From Spirochaetales bacterium (lineage in GTDB: Bacteria; Spirochaetota; Spirochaetia; DSM-27196; Salinispiraceae), in assembly GCA_009991955.1 (NCBI GenBank), contig JAACWS010000027.1, positions 1 to 43,422 on the forward strand: 43,422 nucleotides of DNA, written 5' to 3'. Both the position numbers and the translations under genes were made by a program. Position 1 is the first letter of the stretch; each line of letters opens with the position of its first letter. Of this stretch, positions 16,656 to 25,877 are shown in pieces. The notes under the pieces are model-generated. The model was not told where the DNA came from. It saw nothing but the letters and a program-made list of their open reading frames with translations, and did no database searches.

Positions 16656-17828
16656 ATGTATACGATTCAAACCCTCAACGAAATTAGCGACCAAGGTCTA
16701 TCTCTGTTGCCAAAGTCGGATTTTGTTGTAACCAAGGATGCACCAAAGCCCGATGGAATAATTTTACGGTCCTTCAAAATGCATGGTATGGAGCTGCCTT
16801 CGAGCCTCAAGGCGATTGCCCGGGCCGGGGCCGGAACGAATAATATTCCAATCGATGAGTGTAGCAAGAAAGGTATTGTAGTTTTCAATACTCCCGGGGC
16901 AAATGCTAACTCAGTGAAAGAGCTCGTCCTGACGGCGATGCTCATTTCGAGCCGGAAGATTACCGAGTCGATAACCTGGAGTCAAACCCTCAAGGGCAAG
17001 GGGACCGAGGTTCCTAAATTGGTAGAAGAGGGGAAGAAACAGTTCATCGGCCCGGAAATTCTCGGTAAAAAGCTGGCGGTTGTAGGCTTGGGTGCCATCG
17101 GTGTACTGGTTGCCAACGCCGCAGTGAGCCTGGGAATGGAAGTGTATGGGTACGACCCTTACATTAGTGTTGAAAGTGCCTGGGGGTTGAGCCGGGCGGT
17201 CCAAAGGGCCACGAGTCTCGAGGGTTGCATTGGGGAAGCCGACTTTATTACTCTACACGTCCCCCTTATTCCGGTTACAACTGGACTCATCAATGCTAAG
17301 ACCCTAAAGAAAATAAAGACCGGAGCTCGGTTACTCAACTTTGCCCGGGGAGAGCTGGTCGAGGAGGCCCCAGTCATTGATGCTCTTAAGAAAGGAGTGT
17401 TGACGGCGTATGTTACCGACTTTCCGACCGACGTTCTGCTGGGGGTTGAGGGGGTCATTCCTATTCCTCATTTGGGAGCAAGTACCCCTGAGGCGGAAGA
17501 AAATTGTGCTATTATGGCCGCCAATCAGCTTCGCGAGTACCTTCGAACTGGAAATATTAAAAATGCAGTAAACTTTCCAAACTGTGAAATGGACTTTGCA
17601 AACCCAGTACGATTAATCATTGCCAACAGAAATATACCCAACATGGTAGGCCAAATTTCGACGATTCTGGCCGAAGAAAAAATCAACATTGCCGAAATGC
17701 TAAATAAACATCGGGGCGACATAGCGTACAACATCATCGATTTGGACGGAGATATTCAAGATGGGGCGGTAGACCGAATCGCGGCGGTCGAAGGGGTTAT
17801 TATGACCCGGGTTATTCGACAGAGCTAG
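16656..17828 (+). CDS. serA: D-3-phosphoglycerate dehydrogenase-like (SerA family, with ACT domain)
   Basis: Probably oxidises 3-phosphoglycerate to phosphohydroxypyruvate, the first step of serine synthesis, with NAD. It is 390 residues. The substrate domain has the motif [11 protein letters not shown], followed by the Rossmann motif [15 protein letters not shown] (near 138-152). The catalytic arginine is in [15 protein letters not shown], and the histidine is in [20 protein letters not shown]-terminal ACT domain (about 320-390, [20 protein letters not shown]) probably gives serine feedback control. AAGGAG precedes the ATG. It follows aspS by 25 bases and may share its transcript. A related 2-hydroxyacid dehydrogenase activity cannot be excluded. 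Confidence 0.9.
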   Translation: MYTIQTLNEISDQGLSLLPKSDFVVTKDAPKPDGIILRSFKMHGMELPSSLKAIARAGAGTNNIPIDECSKKGIVVFNTPGANANSVKELVLTAMLISSRKITESITWSQTLKGKGTEVPKLVEEGKKQFIGPEILGKKLAVVGLGAIGVLVANAAVSLGMEVYGYDPYISVESAWGLSRAVQRATSLEGCIGEADFITLHVPLIPVTTGLINAKTLKKIKTGARLLNFARGELVEEAPVIDALKKGVLTAYVTDFPTDVLLGVEGVIPIPHLGASTPEAEENCAIMAANQLREYLRTGNIKNAVNFPNCEMDFANPVRLIIANRNIPNMVGQISTILAEEKINIAEMLNKHRGDIAYNIIDLDGDIQDGAVDRIAAVEGVIMTRVIRQS

Positions 17829-17890
17829 GGAAATGTGGTACCTTGGCGGAAATATATTACCCAAAGGTCGCATGGGATGAGGAGCGCTAC

Positions 17891-18943
17891 ATGAATATAC
17901 GAAACGCCAAAGCCTTACTAGGCAGGGGTTTTTTCTTTTTCTTTCTGATACTGCCCTTTTCTAGCTGTGCCCAAGCAGGAGGAGAATCGATGAGTCAGTT
18001 ACCTGATGGGCTTTATGCCCAATTTGATACGACAAAAGGTACTATTACGGTCGAGTTGGAGTTCGAGAAAACTCCCTTGACGGTTATGAACTTTGTAGGT
18101 TTGGCCGAAGGAAACCTCGATACCGACACTCGAGAAGGGCAGCCTTTTTACGATGGGCTGGTATTCCACCGAGTAATAGCGGATTTTATGATCCAAGGGG
18201 GAGATCCCTTGGGTAATGGAACTGGTGGACCAGGATATCGGTTCCCCGATGAATTCCACCCGGAGTTGCGCCACTCGGGCCCCGGAGTCCTTTCGATGGC
18301 TAACTCGGGTCCAAATACCAATGGGAGTCAGTTTTTTATTACCCATGTGGAGACCCCATGGTTAGATGACAAACACACGGTTTTTGGTAAGGTAATTGAG
18401 GGTCAAGACGTGGTAAATGCCATTGCCCAAGGGGACAAGATAAATACCCTTACTATTCTTCGACAAGGTTCAGCAGCCCAGGGTTTCACCGTAACCCAGG
18501 AATTGTTTGATCAAGAAATCCAAAGGGCAGCGCAGCGACAAGAAGAGTATCAAAAGCAGTTGGCCGCCACCGATCTTGCCCGAGCCGCCGAAATAGTTCC
18601 CGAAGGTATCGTAGATGAGAACGGAATTCGATACCAAATAGTGACTCCTGGAGACGGCGGTACCCCAACCCCCGGCCAGACCGTACGGGTTCACTACACC
18701 GGCGCCCTTCTTGATGGCAACGTATTCGATTCCAGCCAACAAAGGGGCCCCGCCGAATTTCCTATCGGTGTTGGTCAGCTCATTCGGGGTTGGGATATTA
18801 TGATTCCCCAGATGCAGGTCGGTGAGAAACGAGTATTTGTCCTGCCCCCCGAACTCGCCTATGGCGATCGTGGAGCCGGAGGGGTAATTCCTCCCGGAGC
18901 TTATCTGTTCTTCGAAGTGGAGTTGCTTGCAGTAGTGCGATAG
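17891..18943 (+). CDS. Dual immunophilin lipoprotein: cyclophilin fused to FKBP
   Basis: Peptidyl-prolyl isomerase expected to help fold exported proteins. The 350 residues start with a signal peptide and lipobox FSSC (C26), so it should be anchored to a membrane. Residues about 45-200 are a cyclophilin domain ([62 protein letters not shown]). A glutamine-rich helix follows. Residues about 255-350 are an FKBP domain ([63 protein letters not shown]). This cyclophilin-FKBP order matches the dual-family immunophilins described from spirochaetes and flavobacteria. I chose ATG 17891, with GAGGAG 6 bases upstream, over a TTG 48 bases earlier. Terminated by the hairpin after it. Confidence 0.92.
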   Translation: MNIRNAKALLGRGFFFFFLILPFSSCAQAGGESMSQLPDGLYAQFDTTKGTITVELEFEKTPLTVMNFVGLAEGNLDTDTREGQPFYDGLVFHRVIADFMIQGGDPLGNGTGGPGYRFPDEFHPELRHSGPGVLSMANSGPNTNGSQFFITHVETPWLDDKHTVFGKVIEGQDVVNAIAQGDKINTLTILRQGSAAQGFTVTQELFDQEIQRAAQRQEEYQKQLAATDLARAAEIVPEGIVDENGIRYQIVTPGDGGTPTPGQTVRVHYTGALLDGNVFDSSQQRGPAEFPIGVGQLIRGWDIMIPQMQVGEKRVFVLPPELAYGDRGAGGVIPPGAYLFFEVELLAVVR

Positions 18944-18962
18944 GCTAAGTTTTGAACGCCTT

Positions 18963-18990
18963 AAGGCCGGTCCTAGGGGGCCGGCTTTTT
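18963..18990 (+). terminator. Intrinsic terminator after the immunophilin gene
   Basis: GCCGG (18966-18970), a 10-base loop and CCGGC (18981-18985) are followed by TTTTT. It closes the aspS-serA-immunophilin block. Confidence 0.75.
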
Positions 18991-19066
18991 AGTATATTGA
19001 ATCATACAAAAAAGTAGCCAAAACATATGAAAAGCACATCGTTGTATCAATTTCGTATAAATTTCA

Positions 19067-19095
19067 TTGCCCTCTCCTGCAATACATACTATTAT
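19067..19095 (+). promoter_or_regulatory. Promoter of the oligopeptide transporter operon
   Basis: TTGCCC (19067-19072), a 17-base spacer and TATTAT (19090-19095), about 36 bases before the ATG, followed by an AAGGAGG ribosome site. The upstream 18991-19066 stretch is AT-rich and may hold a further TATAAA-like hexamer; I see nothing else in it. Confidence 0.6.
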
Positions 19096-19130
19096 CGTAA
19101 GGAATCTTCGAAGCTTCTTAAGGAGGAATT

Positions 19131-20957
19131 ATGAAGAAGTTATTTTTACACGTCTTGCTCCTTTCGCTGTTTGCGGCGTCGGTTGTGTTCGCCGGTGGAA
19201 ATCGACAGACCCCTGCCGAGCCAGCAGCAACCCCTGCCCCCCAGGCTCAAGCCCAGACAAGTGGTCCTGAGCTCGTACCCGTAGCTCCCGGCTTGACCGT
19301 CGTCAATCACGGTGCCGGCGAATGGGAAGTTGGAACCCGCGGTGGCCGAATGGTTATGGGTCAATTGGGCGAAGGTCCAAAAACCTTTAATCTTGTGCAA
19401 GCAGCCGAGACCAGCACTACCGATATTACCGACATGCTCGGTGCCCAACTTGCTCGACGAAATCAGTTTAGCCTCGAGTATGAGCCCTTCATGGCCGAAA
19501 GCTGGACTGTTTCAGCCGATGAGAAAACTGTTACTGTCAAATTGCGCCCAGGACTCGTATGGTCTGATGGCACCCCAATTACCGCAAAAGACTGGGTAGA
19601 TGGATTCACAAACATTATTTACAACGAAGAAGTCCAAACAAATAGTCGGGATGCATTTTTCATCGGGGAATCTTATGCGGTGTGGACCTATATCGATGAC
19701 CGTACCTTGAGTCTTACGGTTAGCGAAGTATACGCTGGATTAACCGGTGCACTTCTCGAAACCAGCCCCCTTCCAATGCACATTCTTGGTCCCATAATGG
19801 AAAGCCAGGGAGCAGAAGGAATAAATACCCTTTGGGGAATCGACACCGATCCTACCAAGATTCCTTCGAGTGGACCCTTTGTAATCTCCAGCTTTAGCCC
19901 TTCGGAAAGAATTACTCTTCGAAGGAACCCAAACTATTTCGAGCGGGATGCCGCTGGGGTACAACTGCCTTACCTGGATGAACTCATTTTTGTGTTCACC
20001 CCCGACCAAGATACCTTGCTCCAAAACTTCCTCGCAGGCCAAAGCGATTTCCTCGGTGTTCGAGGTGCCGACTATGCAAGTCTGGTTGACCAACAACAAG
20101 CTCTGGGGTTCACCCTCTACGAGGTTGGGTCAGCAACGTCCACCCAGTTTATTACCTTTAACCAGAACCCCAACGGAATTTCTGGTCCCTTTCTCGAATG
20201 GAACTCGAACAAAGATTTCCGAACCGCTATGGCCCACCTCATCGACCGAGAGACCATTATCAACAACGTCGAGTTTGGTTTTGGATATCCCCAGTACAGT
20301 TTTATTCCTACCTTTAGTCCCTACTACTGGGAAGGGGTAGAAGATATCGCTATCGAATACGACCCTGTAACCGCAGCAGAAATTCTTGACAGAATTGGTT
20401 ATGTAGACCGAGACGGTGACGGTATTCGAGAAGACGACAAGGGAAACAAAATCAGTCTGACCCTGGAGACCAACGCTGGTAACCGAGTTCGGGAAGCTAT
20501 TGGTACAATCTTTGCCCAAGAAGCGGCCAATGTTGGTATCGAAATCAATTTCCGACCCATTGACTTCAACGTTCTGGTTGGTAAGCTGACCGCTACCTTC
20601 GATTGGGACCTCATTCTCATTGGTCTTACCGGATCTATTGATCCAATTAGTGGAGCCAACGTGTACCCTTCTCGGGGTAACTTGCACATGATTGAACCTA
20701 ATCAAGAAAGCCCCCGCCGAGACTGGGAAAAACGAGTAGACGATGCCTGGATCGTGGCAAATAACACGACGAACGAAGCTCAACGGGTTCGGGGATATCA
20801 GGTTATCCAAGAAATTTGGGCTACCGAGCTTCCTTGGGTTTATACCTATACTCCTCTGGTTATGCATGCATACGCCTCGAAATTTGGAAATATCTATCCA
20901 CAACCTACCGAAGGGTACGATTGGAAAGGTATTATTGCTAGGATGTATGTAAAGTAA
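19131..20957 (+). CDS. Oligopeptide ABC transporter substrate-binding protein (SBP_bac_5)
   Basis: Periplasmic receptor for peptides (OppA/DppA family), 608 residues. The signal peptide MKKLFLHVLLLSLFAASVVFA ends in FAGGNRQ with no lipobox cysteine, followed by an alanine-, proline- and glutamine-rich linker. Family landmarks: GPKTFNLVQAAETSTTDITDMLGAQL, PFMAESWTVSADEKTVTVKLRPGLVWSDGTPITAKDWVDG, SSGPFVISSFSPSERITLRRNPNYF, and a C-terminal INFRPIDFNVLVGKLT. A calcium-loop-like DRDGDGIREDD lies near residue 423. It is the first gene of a five-gene transporter operon and is followed by three hairpins that probably set a higher level for this gene than for the permeases. Confidence 0.95.
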   Translation: MKKLFLHVLLLSLFAASVVFAGGNRQTPAEPAATPAPQAQAQTSGPELVPVAPGLTVVNHGAGEWEVGTRGGRMVMGQLGEGPKTFNLVQAAETSTTDITDMLGAQLARRNQFSLEYEPFMAESWTVSADEKTVTVKLRPGLVWSDGTPITAKDWVDGFTNIIYNEEVQTNSRDAFFIGESYAVWTYIDDRTLSLTVSEVYAGLTGALLETSPLPMHILGPIMESQGAEGINTLWGIDTDPTKIPSSGPFVISSFSPSERITLRRNPNYFERDAAGVQLPYLDELIFVFTPDQDTLLQNFLAGQSDFLGVRGADYASLVDQQQALGFTLYEVGSATSTQFITFNQNPNGISGPFLEWNSNKDFRTAMAHLIDRETIINNVEFGFGYPQYSFIPTFSPYYWEGVEDIAIEYDPVTAAEILDRIGYVDRDGDGIREDDKGNKISLTLETNAGNRVREAIGTIFAQEAANVGIEINFRPIDFNVLVGKLTATFDWDLILIGLTGSIDPISGANVYPSRGNLHMIEPNQESPRRDWEKRVDDAWIVANNTTNEAQRVRGYQVIQEIWATELPWVYTYTPLVMHAYASKFGNIYPQPTEGYDWKGIIARMYVK

Positions 20958-20959
20958 GC

Positions 20960-21023
20960 GAGGTGAATCTCTGAGCATTGACTCACCTGCTGGGGACCTC
21001 TGAGGAAATCCCGGAGGTACCCC
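20960..21023 (+). promoter_or_regulatory. Two tandem hairpins after the peptide-binding-protein gene
   Basis: AGGTGA (20961-20966) pairs with TCACCT (20983-20988), and GGGGACCTC (20992-21000) pairs with GAGGTACCCC (21014-21023) with one bulge. Neither has a T-run. They could protect the 3' end of the upstream message. Confidence 0.5.
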
Positions 21024-21032
21024 AAGAAAAAG

Positions 21033-21067
21033 AGAAGCCCGTGGTTGTTCCCGGGCTTCTTTTTTTG
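21033..21067 (+). terminator. Attenuating terminator between the binding-protein and permease genes
   Basis: AGAAGCCCG (21033-21041), a 10-base loop and CGGGCTTCT (21052-21060) run into a seven-T tract. The permease start follows only about 10 bases later, so permease expression depends on read-through of this site or on a promoter I could not find. Confidence 0.8.
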
Positions 21068-21077
21068 AGGAAACATT

Positions 21078-22214
21078 ATGGAAATAGTTCGGAAAGTACA
21101 GGCTCTTAACTGGCGATTTACCTTCATACTCGACGGGGTATTTTTTATTCTCCTATTGCAAGCCGGATTTGGGATAATGGTTTCTTTGTTTTTAGTCGAG
21201 GCTGTTTTTTGGCTTTTACGGCTAACATGGTTAAGCCCTGTATTATTGCGTTTTATATTGACCCGCCTGGTTCATATGATACCAATTATTGTTTCTGTCC
21301 TGGCCATAGGGTTCTTGCTTATACAAATGGCTCCTGGAGACATTTTTACCAAAATGTTGCTTGAACCGAATATTCGTCCACAGGATATCGAGACCTTTCG
21401 AAGACAATTTGCCCTCGATCAGCCTTGGTACGTGCAATTTTTCTTATATATTTTCCGGGCTTTTCAAGGAAACTTTGGTTTCTCTATTCAATACCGGGTT
21501 CCGGTTTTTACCCTTGTCAGTTTGCGGGCCTGGAATACGATTATTTTGAGTGTTACCGCCCTGGTCTTTTCCTGGGGACTTAGTATACCAATGGGAATCA
21601 TCGCTGCTACAAAGCAGTATAAGTGGCAGGATCAGACCATATCGGTTTTTGCCTTTATTGGCCTGGCGATTCCCAACTTCTTTTTGGCCTTTCTTCTCCA
21701 GTTTCTTTTAACTCGCCTAGCGCCTGGAGCGTGGCCTATTGCTGGAATGCGTAGTCTCGACCACGAAAGTTTGTCCGCTATCGGGCAGTTTTTCGACATA
21801 GCGAAGCATATGGTGCTCCCCGTCTTCGTGTTGGGGACTTCCGGGATGGCTTCCCTTACCCGTATCATGCGGGCCAATATGTTGGACATACTCAATCAGC
21901 AATACATAGTTACTGCCCGGGCGAAAGGTCTGAGCGACAGGGTGGTAATTTATCGACATGCCCTGCGAAATGCAATTAATCCGATGATAACGATTCTGGG
22001 TTTTCAAATTGCAGCTATTATGAGCGGAGCAGCTCTGACCGAGGTTGTTCTTTCCTGGCCAGGGCTTGGAAACTTAATATTGACCGCAATACTGCAGCAG
22101 GACCTCTACCTGGTAATTGGGTCCTTGTTGTACAGTTCGATACTACTGGTGGTTGGTAACTTGATTGCCGACATTCTTCTGGCCATCGTCGACCCTCGGG
22201 TCCGAATTTCGTAA
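21078..22214 (+). CDS. Oligopeptide ABC transporter permease (DppB/OppB family)
   Basis: Inner-membrane subunit of the peptide importer, 378 residues. The OppB core begins near residue 57 (LLRFILTRLVHMIPIIVSVLAIGFLLIQMAPGD) and holds QFALDQPWYVQFFLYI, the EAA loop YIVTARAKGLSDRVVIYRHALRNAINP and the C-terminal TEVVLSWPGLGNLI. Before the core are about 55 residues with two extra hydrophobic stretches (about 13-30 and 32-50), not usual for OppB. The ATG at 21078 has GAGG at a good distance, so this extension seems real. It follows a terminator-like hairpin and precedes the second permease by 10 bases. Confidence 0.93.
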   Translation: MEIVRKVQALNWRFTFILDGVFFILLLQAGFGIMVSLFLVEAVFWLLRLTWLSPVLLRFILTRLVHMIPIIVSVLAIGFLLIQMAPGDIFTKMLLEPNIRPQDIETFRRQFALDQPWYVQFFLYIFRAFQGNFGFSIQYRVPVFTLVSLRAWNTIILSVTALVFSWGLSIPMGIIAATKQYKWQDQTISVFAFIGLAIPNFFLAFLLQFLLTRLAPGAWPIAGMRSLDHESLSAIGQFFDIAKHMVLPVFVLGTSGMASLTRIMRANMLDILNQQYIVTARAKGLSDRVVIYRHALRNAINPMITILGFQIAAIMSGAALTEVVLSWPGLGNLILTAILQQDLYLVIGSLLYSSILLVVGNLIADILLAIVDPRVRIS

Positions 22215-22224
22215 AGGATAGACT

Positions 22225-23622
22225 ATGAGTACCCAAGATACCGCTATTCTGCGAGAGGGAATGACCGAAAAGGCCGAATCGATTTGGAACCATAATTTCC
22301 GCCGATTTCGAAAACACACCCTGGGCAAAACTGGTTTTGCCATTTTGTTGGTCTTGTATCTAAGTGCACTTTTTGCCGATTTCTTGTCTCCGTACTCGAT
22401 GTCTTGGGGAGATAATCGCAAGCCCTACCATTCTCCCTCGCCGGTAAGTCTCCTCTATCAGGGACCCGACGGAACGAGCCTTCGACCCTACACCTACGAG
22501 TTCCGTATTGACAACGTGGCCCTGCGAACTTATGCACCGGTACCCGAGCACACAATCCGGGCTATAAGTTACGAAAGCCGCCTGGGCGTAAACGACATGC
22601 GAGTTGTTGCTACCGATCCTACCCCAGCTCGGCGGCGGTCAACGATTCGCACCGGTGTAATTCGGCACTATCGAATTGCCCCTGATTCCCCGGACATGCA
22701 AAAGGTACTATGGGCCCTCGAGGAACTCGAAGCAAGTCCCGATCCCGATGCTCGTATTTTTATTGAACTCGACCCCGCAGTGAGTACAGCGGGGATAGAA
22801 AACGCTAGATCCATGGTCCTGGTCAAAGGAAATAAGAACTTCTTGAGTTTCTTCTCCCGGGGAATTCCCTATAGTTTCTTGGGGCTTTTCGAGACCAATC
22901 GCCATTTCTTTGGATCCGATACGGGTGGGTATTTTCCGCTTGGCACCGATACAGGAGGTCGGGACCTCTTTTCTCGTCTTCTCCACGGTTCTCGTATATC
23001 CTTGAGTGTTGGCCTAGTAGGAGCCTTTATAACGATAATTGTAGGGCTTCTTGTTGGAGGAATGGCCGGGTACTTCGGTGGCTTTATCGATAATATCCTT
23101 ATGCGGTTTAGCGAGGTTCTTATTTCGATCCCGTCTATTTACCTGCTTTTTTCGTTACGAGCTGCTCTTCCGACCGATTTGAGTTCGACCGAAGTCTATA
23201 TGATAATCATCCTTATTTTGAGCTTTTTAGGTTGGCCGAGTGTTGCCAGGGTTATTCGGGGACAGGTTCTTTCGATCAAGAACGAAGATTTTATTCTGAG
23301 TGCCCGAACTATGGGCCTAAGCAACATGAAAATTATTATTCGCCACGTTTTGCCGAGTACCCTTTCGTACGCGATAATCCAAACGACCCTGCTAATTCCG
23401 GGCTATATTTTGGGAGAATCGGCTTTAAGCCTCTTGGGACTTGGAATATCGGAACCCCAGTCGTCCTGGGGGCTTATGTTGGCGGTTGGGCGGAACTTCC
23501 GCGTAGTGAATGATTTCCCCTTTGTCCTCGTTCCAGGATTTTTCATTTTTCTTGCAATACTGGCGTGGAATTTTTTCGGAGACGGCATTCGGGACGCTCT
23601 GGATCCTAAAAGTAAACACTAA
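22225..23622 (+). CDS. Oligopeptide ABC transporter permease (DppC/OppC family) with a large extracytoplasmic insertion
   Basis: Second inner-membrane subunit, 465 residues against about 300 for a typical DppC. After the first span (about 36-54, GKTGFAILLVLYLSALFADFL) come about 180 residues, SPYSMSW to FETNRHFFGSD, predicted to face the periplasm. The OppC core follows: LGTDTGGRDLFSRLLHGSRISL, VEVLISIPS-like EVLISIPSIYLL, the EAA loop ARTMGLSNMKIIIRHVLPST and ESALSLLGLGISEPQSSWGLML. OppC proteins often have a smaller loop here; this one is unusually long. It sits between dppB- and dppD-like genes with short gaps and its own AAGGATAG-type site. Confidence 0.93.
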   Translation: MSTQDTAILREGMTEKAESIWNHNFRRFRKHTLGKTGFAILLVLYLSALFADFLSPYSMSWGDNRKPYHSPSPVSLLYQGPDGTSLRPYTYEFRIDNVALRTYAPVPEHTIRAISYESRLGVNDMRVVATDPTPARRRSTIRTGVIRHYRIAPDSPDMQKVLWALEELEASPDPDARIFIELDPAVSTAGIENARSMVLVKGNKNFLSFFSRGIPYSFLGLFETNRHFFGSDTGGYFPLGTDTGGRDLFSRLLHGSRISLSVGLVGAFITIIVGLLVGGMAGYFGGFIDNILMRFSEVLISIPSIYLLFSLRAALPTDLSSTEVYMIIILILSFLGWPSVARVIRGQVLSIKNEDFILSARTMGLSNMKIIIRHVLPSTLSYAIIQTTLLIPGYILGESALSLLGLGISEPQSSWGLMLAVGRNFRVVNDFPFVLVPGFFIFLAILAWNFFGDGIRDALDPKSKH

Positions 23623-23631
23623 GGAAGGACT

Positions 23632-24726
23632 ATGGGCACTTTATTAGATATACAAGAACTGCGAACCTATTTTTTTCTTCCCGGCTACGCCGTTCGAGCG
23701 GTCGATGGAATTAGCTTTACCGTTCAAGAAGGGGAGACTCTGGGAATTGTTGGTGAATCCGGTTGCGGAAAGAGCCAGACATCCATGTCTATTATGCGTT
23801 TGGTCCCAGATCCGCCGGGAAAAATAATTCAAGGGAGCATCAATTTTGAAGGCCGCGATCTGTTGAAGATCTCGGAAGAAGAAATGCGATCGGTTCGAGG
23901 AAACGATATTTCCATGATTTTTCAAGAACCTATGACCAGTCTGAATCCAGTCCTTACAATTGGTTTTCAAATTGCCGAGGTTCTCATGCTCCACCGGGGT
24001 CTTAGTCTACTCGAAGCCCAAAAAGAAGCTGCATCCCTTTTGAGTATGGTAGGAATAAGCGATTCGGAGGAACGACTAAAGGAGTATCCCTTTCAGCTAT
24101 CGGGGGGCTTGCGACAGCGGGTTATGATTGCCATTGCTATGGCCTGCCAACCAAAGCTTCTCATTGCCGACGAGCCGACTACCGCATTGGATGTGACAAT
24201 TCAAGCCCAGATTTTGAGGCTTATTCGAAAGCTCCAGGATGAGCGGAATATGGCTACGATGTTCATTACCCACGATCTGGCAGTTATCGCTAACTTTACC
24301 CAAAGGGTTATCGTTATGTACGCGGGTGTTATTGTCGAAGACTCACCGGTGCTTTCGCTCTTTAGAAAACCGCTACACCCTTATAGTCAGGGACTACTCG
24401 GGTCTATACCTGTCCTCAACGAGGCGAAACGAACAGACCAGGGCCAGCGGCGCCACTTGTACACAATACCCGGAAGCCTGCCGGACCCGAAGCGATTCCC
24501 CAAGGGCTGTCGTTTCGCCAGTCGTTGTCCGAAGGCCATGAAGCAGTGCTGGGAGGCCGAACCCGAACTGGTAGAGGTCGAAGACGGCCGGAAGGTTCGG
24601 TGCTTCCTCTACAGCCCCGAAGTACGAACGAACCCGACGGTTTCGAGCCCTGAAGTTCTTGCCCAATTTGGTGGTAAGACCTGGAAGGCCGAGGTTCAGC
24701 GAAGGGAAAAGGCGGCGAAGCAATGA
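23632..24726 (+). CDS. Oligopeptide ABC transporter ATP-binding protein (DppD/OppD family)
   Basis: First ATPase subunit, 364 residues. Walker A is GESGCGKS at residues 41-48, the Q-loop is in [13 protein letters not shown], the signature is LSGGLRQR and Walker B is [13 protein letters not shown]. The C-terminal oligopeptide-transporter domain has the cysteine motif [15 protein letters not shown], which in this family can hold an iron-sulphur cluster. AAGGAAGG precedes the ATG. Its stop overlaps the next gene by 4 bases (ATGA), so the two ATPases should be made in equal amounts. Confidence 0.96.
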   Translation: MGTLLDIQELRTYFFLPGYAVRAVDGISFTVQEGETLGIVGESGCGKSQTSMSIMRLVPDPPGKIIQGSINFEGRDLLKISEEEMRSVRGNDISMIFQEPMTSLNPVLTIGFQIAEVLMLHRGLSLLEAQKEAASLLSMVGISDSEERLKEYPFQLSGGLRQRVMIAIAMACQPKLLIADEPTTALDVTIQAQILRLIRKLQDERNMATMFITHDLAVIANFTQRVIVMYAGVIVEDSPVLSLFRKPLHPYSQGLLGSIPVLNEAKRTDQGQRRHLYTIPGSLPDPKRFPKGCRFASRCPKAMKQCWEAEPELVEVEDGRKVRCFLYSPEVRTNPTVSSPEVLAQFGGKTWKAEVQRREKAAKQ

Positions 24727-25877
24727 ATCAACCCCAAAAAGAAACCATTCTCAAGGTTCAAAGGCTAAAAAAGTACTTCCCAGTAAAGGCTGGAGCCTTT
24801 AGCACCAAGAACCTCATTTTGAAAGCCGTAGACGAGGTAAGTTTCGACATGTACCGGGGCGAAACCCTGGGGTTGGTTGGAGAATCGGGCTGCGGAAAAA
24901 CGACAATTGGCCGTTGCGTGGCCCGGCTCTACCAACCCGATGAAGGACGCATCTATCTGCATCCCCAACAGTCAATTGTCGAGACCGTCGACCTGTTGGA
25001 CCTAGAACGACTTTCCCTCGTAGAAGAACTCGAGCAGACGAGAATAGGGGGTGTGGTTACGAAGAAAGGATTGGCCGACCTTCAGAAGAAGATTACGAAT
25101 CTCAAAACCCAGGCCGACGAAGCCGCAAAGACCACCGACCTCCTGAGTATGGACACCCGGGCCCTAAAAGAAGCCCGAAAATCGGTCCAAATGATATTTC
25201 AAGACCCTTGGGCTTCGTTGAATCCCCACATGATCGTAAAAGACATCATAGGTGAGGGTCCTAAGGAGTACGGAATTCAGCGGGGAATGAACCTCGACCG
25301 ATGGGTAATGGAGCTCTTAGATCGGGTAGGTCTACCTGCGGCGGCAGCAAATCGTTACCCCCATGAGTTTTCTGGCGGTCAACGGCAGCGAATCTGTATA
25401 GCAAGAGCACTTGCCCTAACCCCCCAACTGGTAGTTTGTGACGAGCCGGTAAGCGCCTTGGACGTATCCATCCAGGCCCAGGTACTGAATCTGCTCATTT
25501 CGCTGCAAGAAGATTTTGGGCTTACCTTTCTCTTTATTGCCCACGACCTGAGTGTTGTGGAATTTATTTCCGATCGAATGATGGTTATGTACCTAGGCCG
25601 GGCAGTGGAAACCTCCAATTCCGAACAACTCTACGGAAACCCTCGACACCCCTACACCCAATCGTTATTGAGTGCGGTGCCGGTCGCCGACCCGGAGTAC
25701 AAATCCGAAGAAATACTCTTAGAGGGCGACGTACCCAGCCCGGTAAATCCCCCCAGCGGTTGTACCTTCCACACCCGGTGTCGGTACAAAACCGAAATTT
25801 GTACCCAGGTTCGACCGATTTTAGAGAAAGACAAAAACGGGCACAAAATCGCCTGTCATAATCCGCCCAATGACTAG
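24723..25877 (+). CDS. Oligopeptide ABC transporter ATP-binding protein (DppF/OppF family) with a coiled insertion
   Basis: Second ATPase subunit, 384 residues. Walker A is GESGCGKT at residues 53-60, the Q-loop is in [14 protein letters not shown], the signature is FSGGQRQR and Walker B is [13 protein letters not shown]. The C-terminal cysteines are in [15 protein letters not shown]. Between Walker A and the Q-loop lies an insertion of about 60 residues (about 85-150) rich in E, K, L and Q, for example VEELEQTR and [17 protein letters not shown], which looks like a coiled coil. Typical OppF has only a few residues here. The start overlaps the previous stop, and the 3' end overlaps the next gene by 8 bases. 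Confidence 0.95.
   Translation: MNQPQKETILKVQRLKKYFPVKAGAFSTKNLILKAVDEVSFDMYRGETLGLVGESGCGKTTIGRCVARLYQPDEGRIYLHPQQSIVETVDLLDLERLSLVEELEQTRIGGVVTKKGLADLQKKITNLKTQADEAAKTTDLLSMDTRALKEARKSVQMIFQDPWASLNPHMIVKDIIGEGPKEYGIQRGMNLDRWVMELLDRVGLPAAAANRYPHEFSGGQRQRICIARALALTPQLVVCDEPVSALDVSIQAQVLNLLISLQEDFGLTFLFIAHDLSVVEFISDRMMVMYLGRAVETSNSEQLYGNPRHPYTQSLLSAVPVADPEYKSEEILLEGDVPSPVNPPSGCTFHTRCRYKTEICTQVRPILEKDKNGHKIACHNPPND

Noticed and set aside
20130-20978. 282-codon antisense frame opposite the peptide-binding-protein gene
   Set aside because: Overlaps a certain gene completely; composition is that of a complementary-strand shadow.
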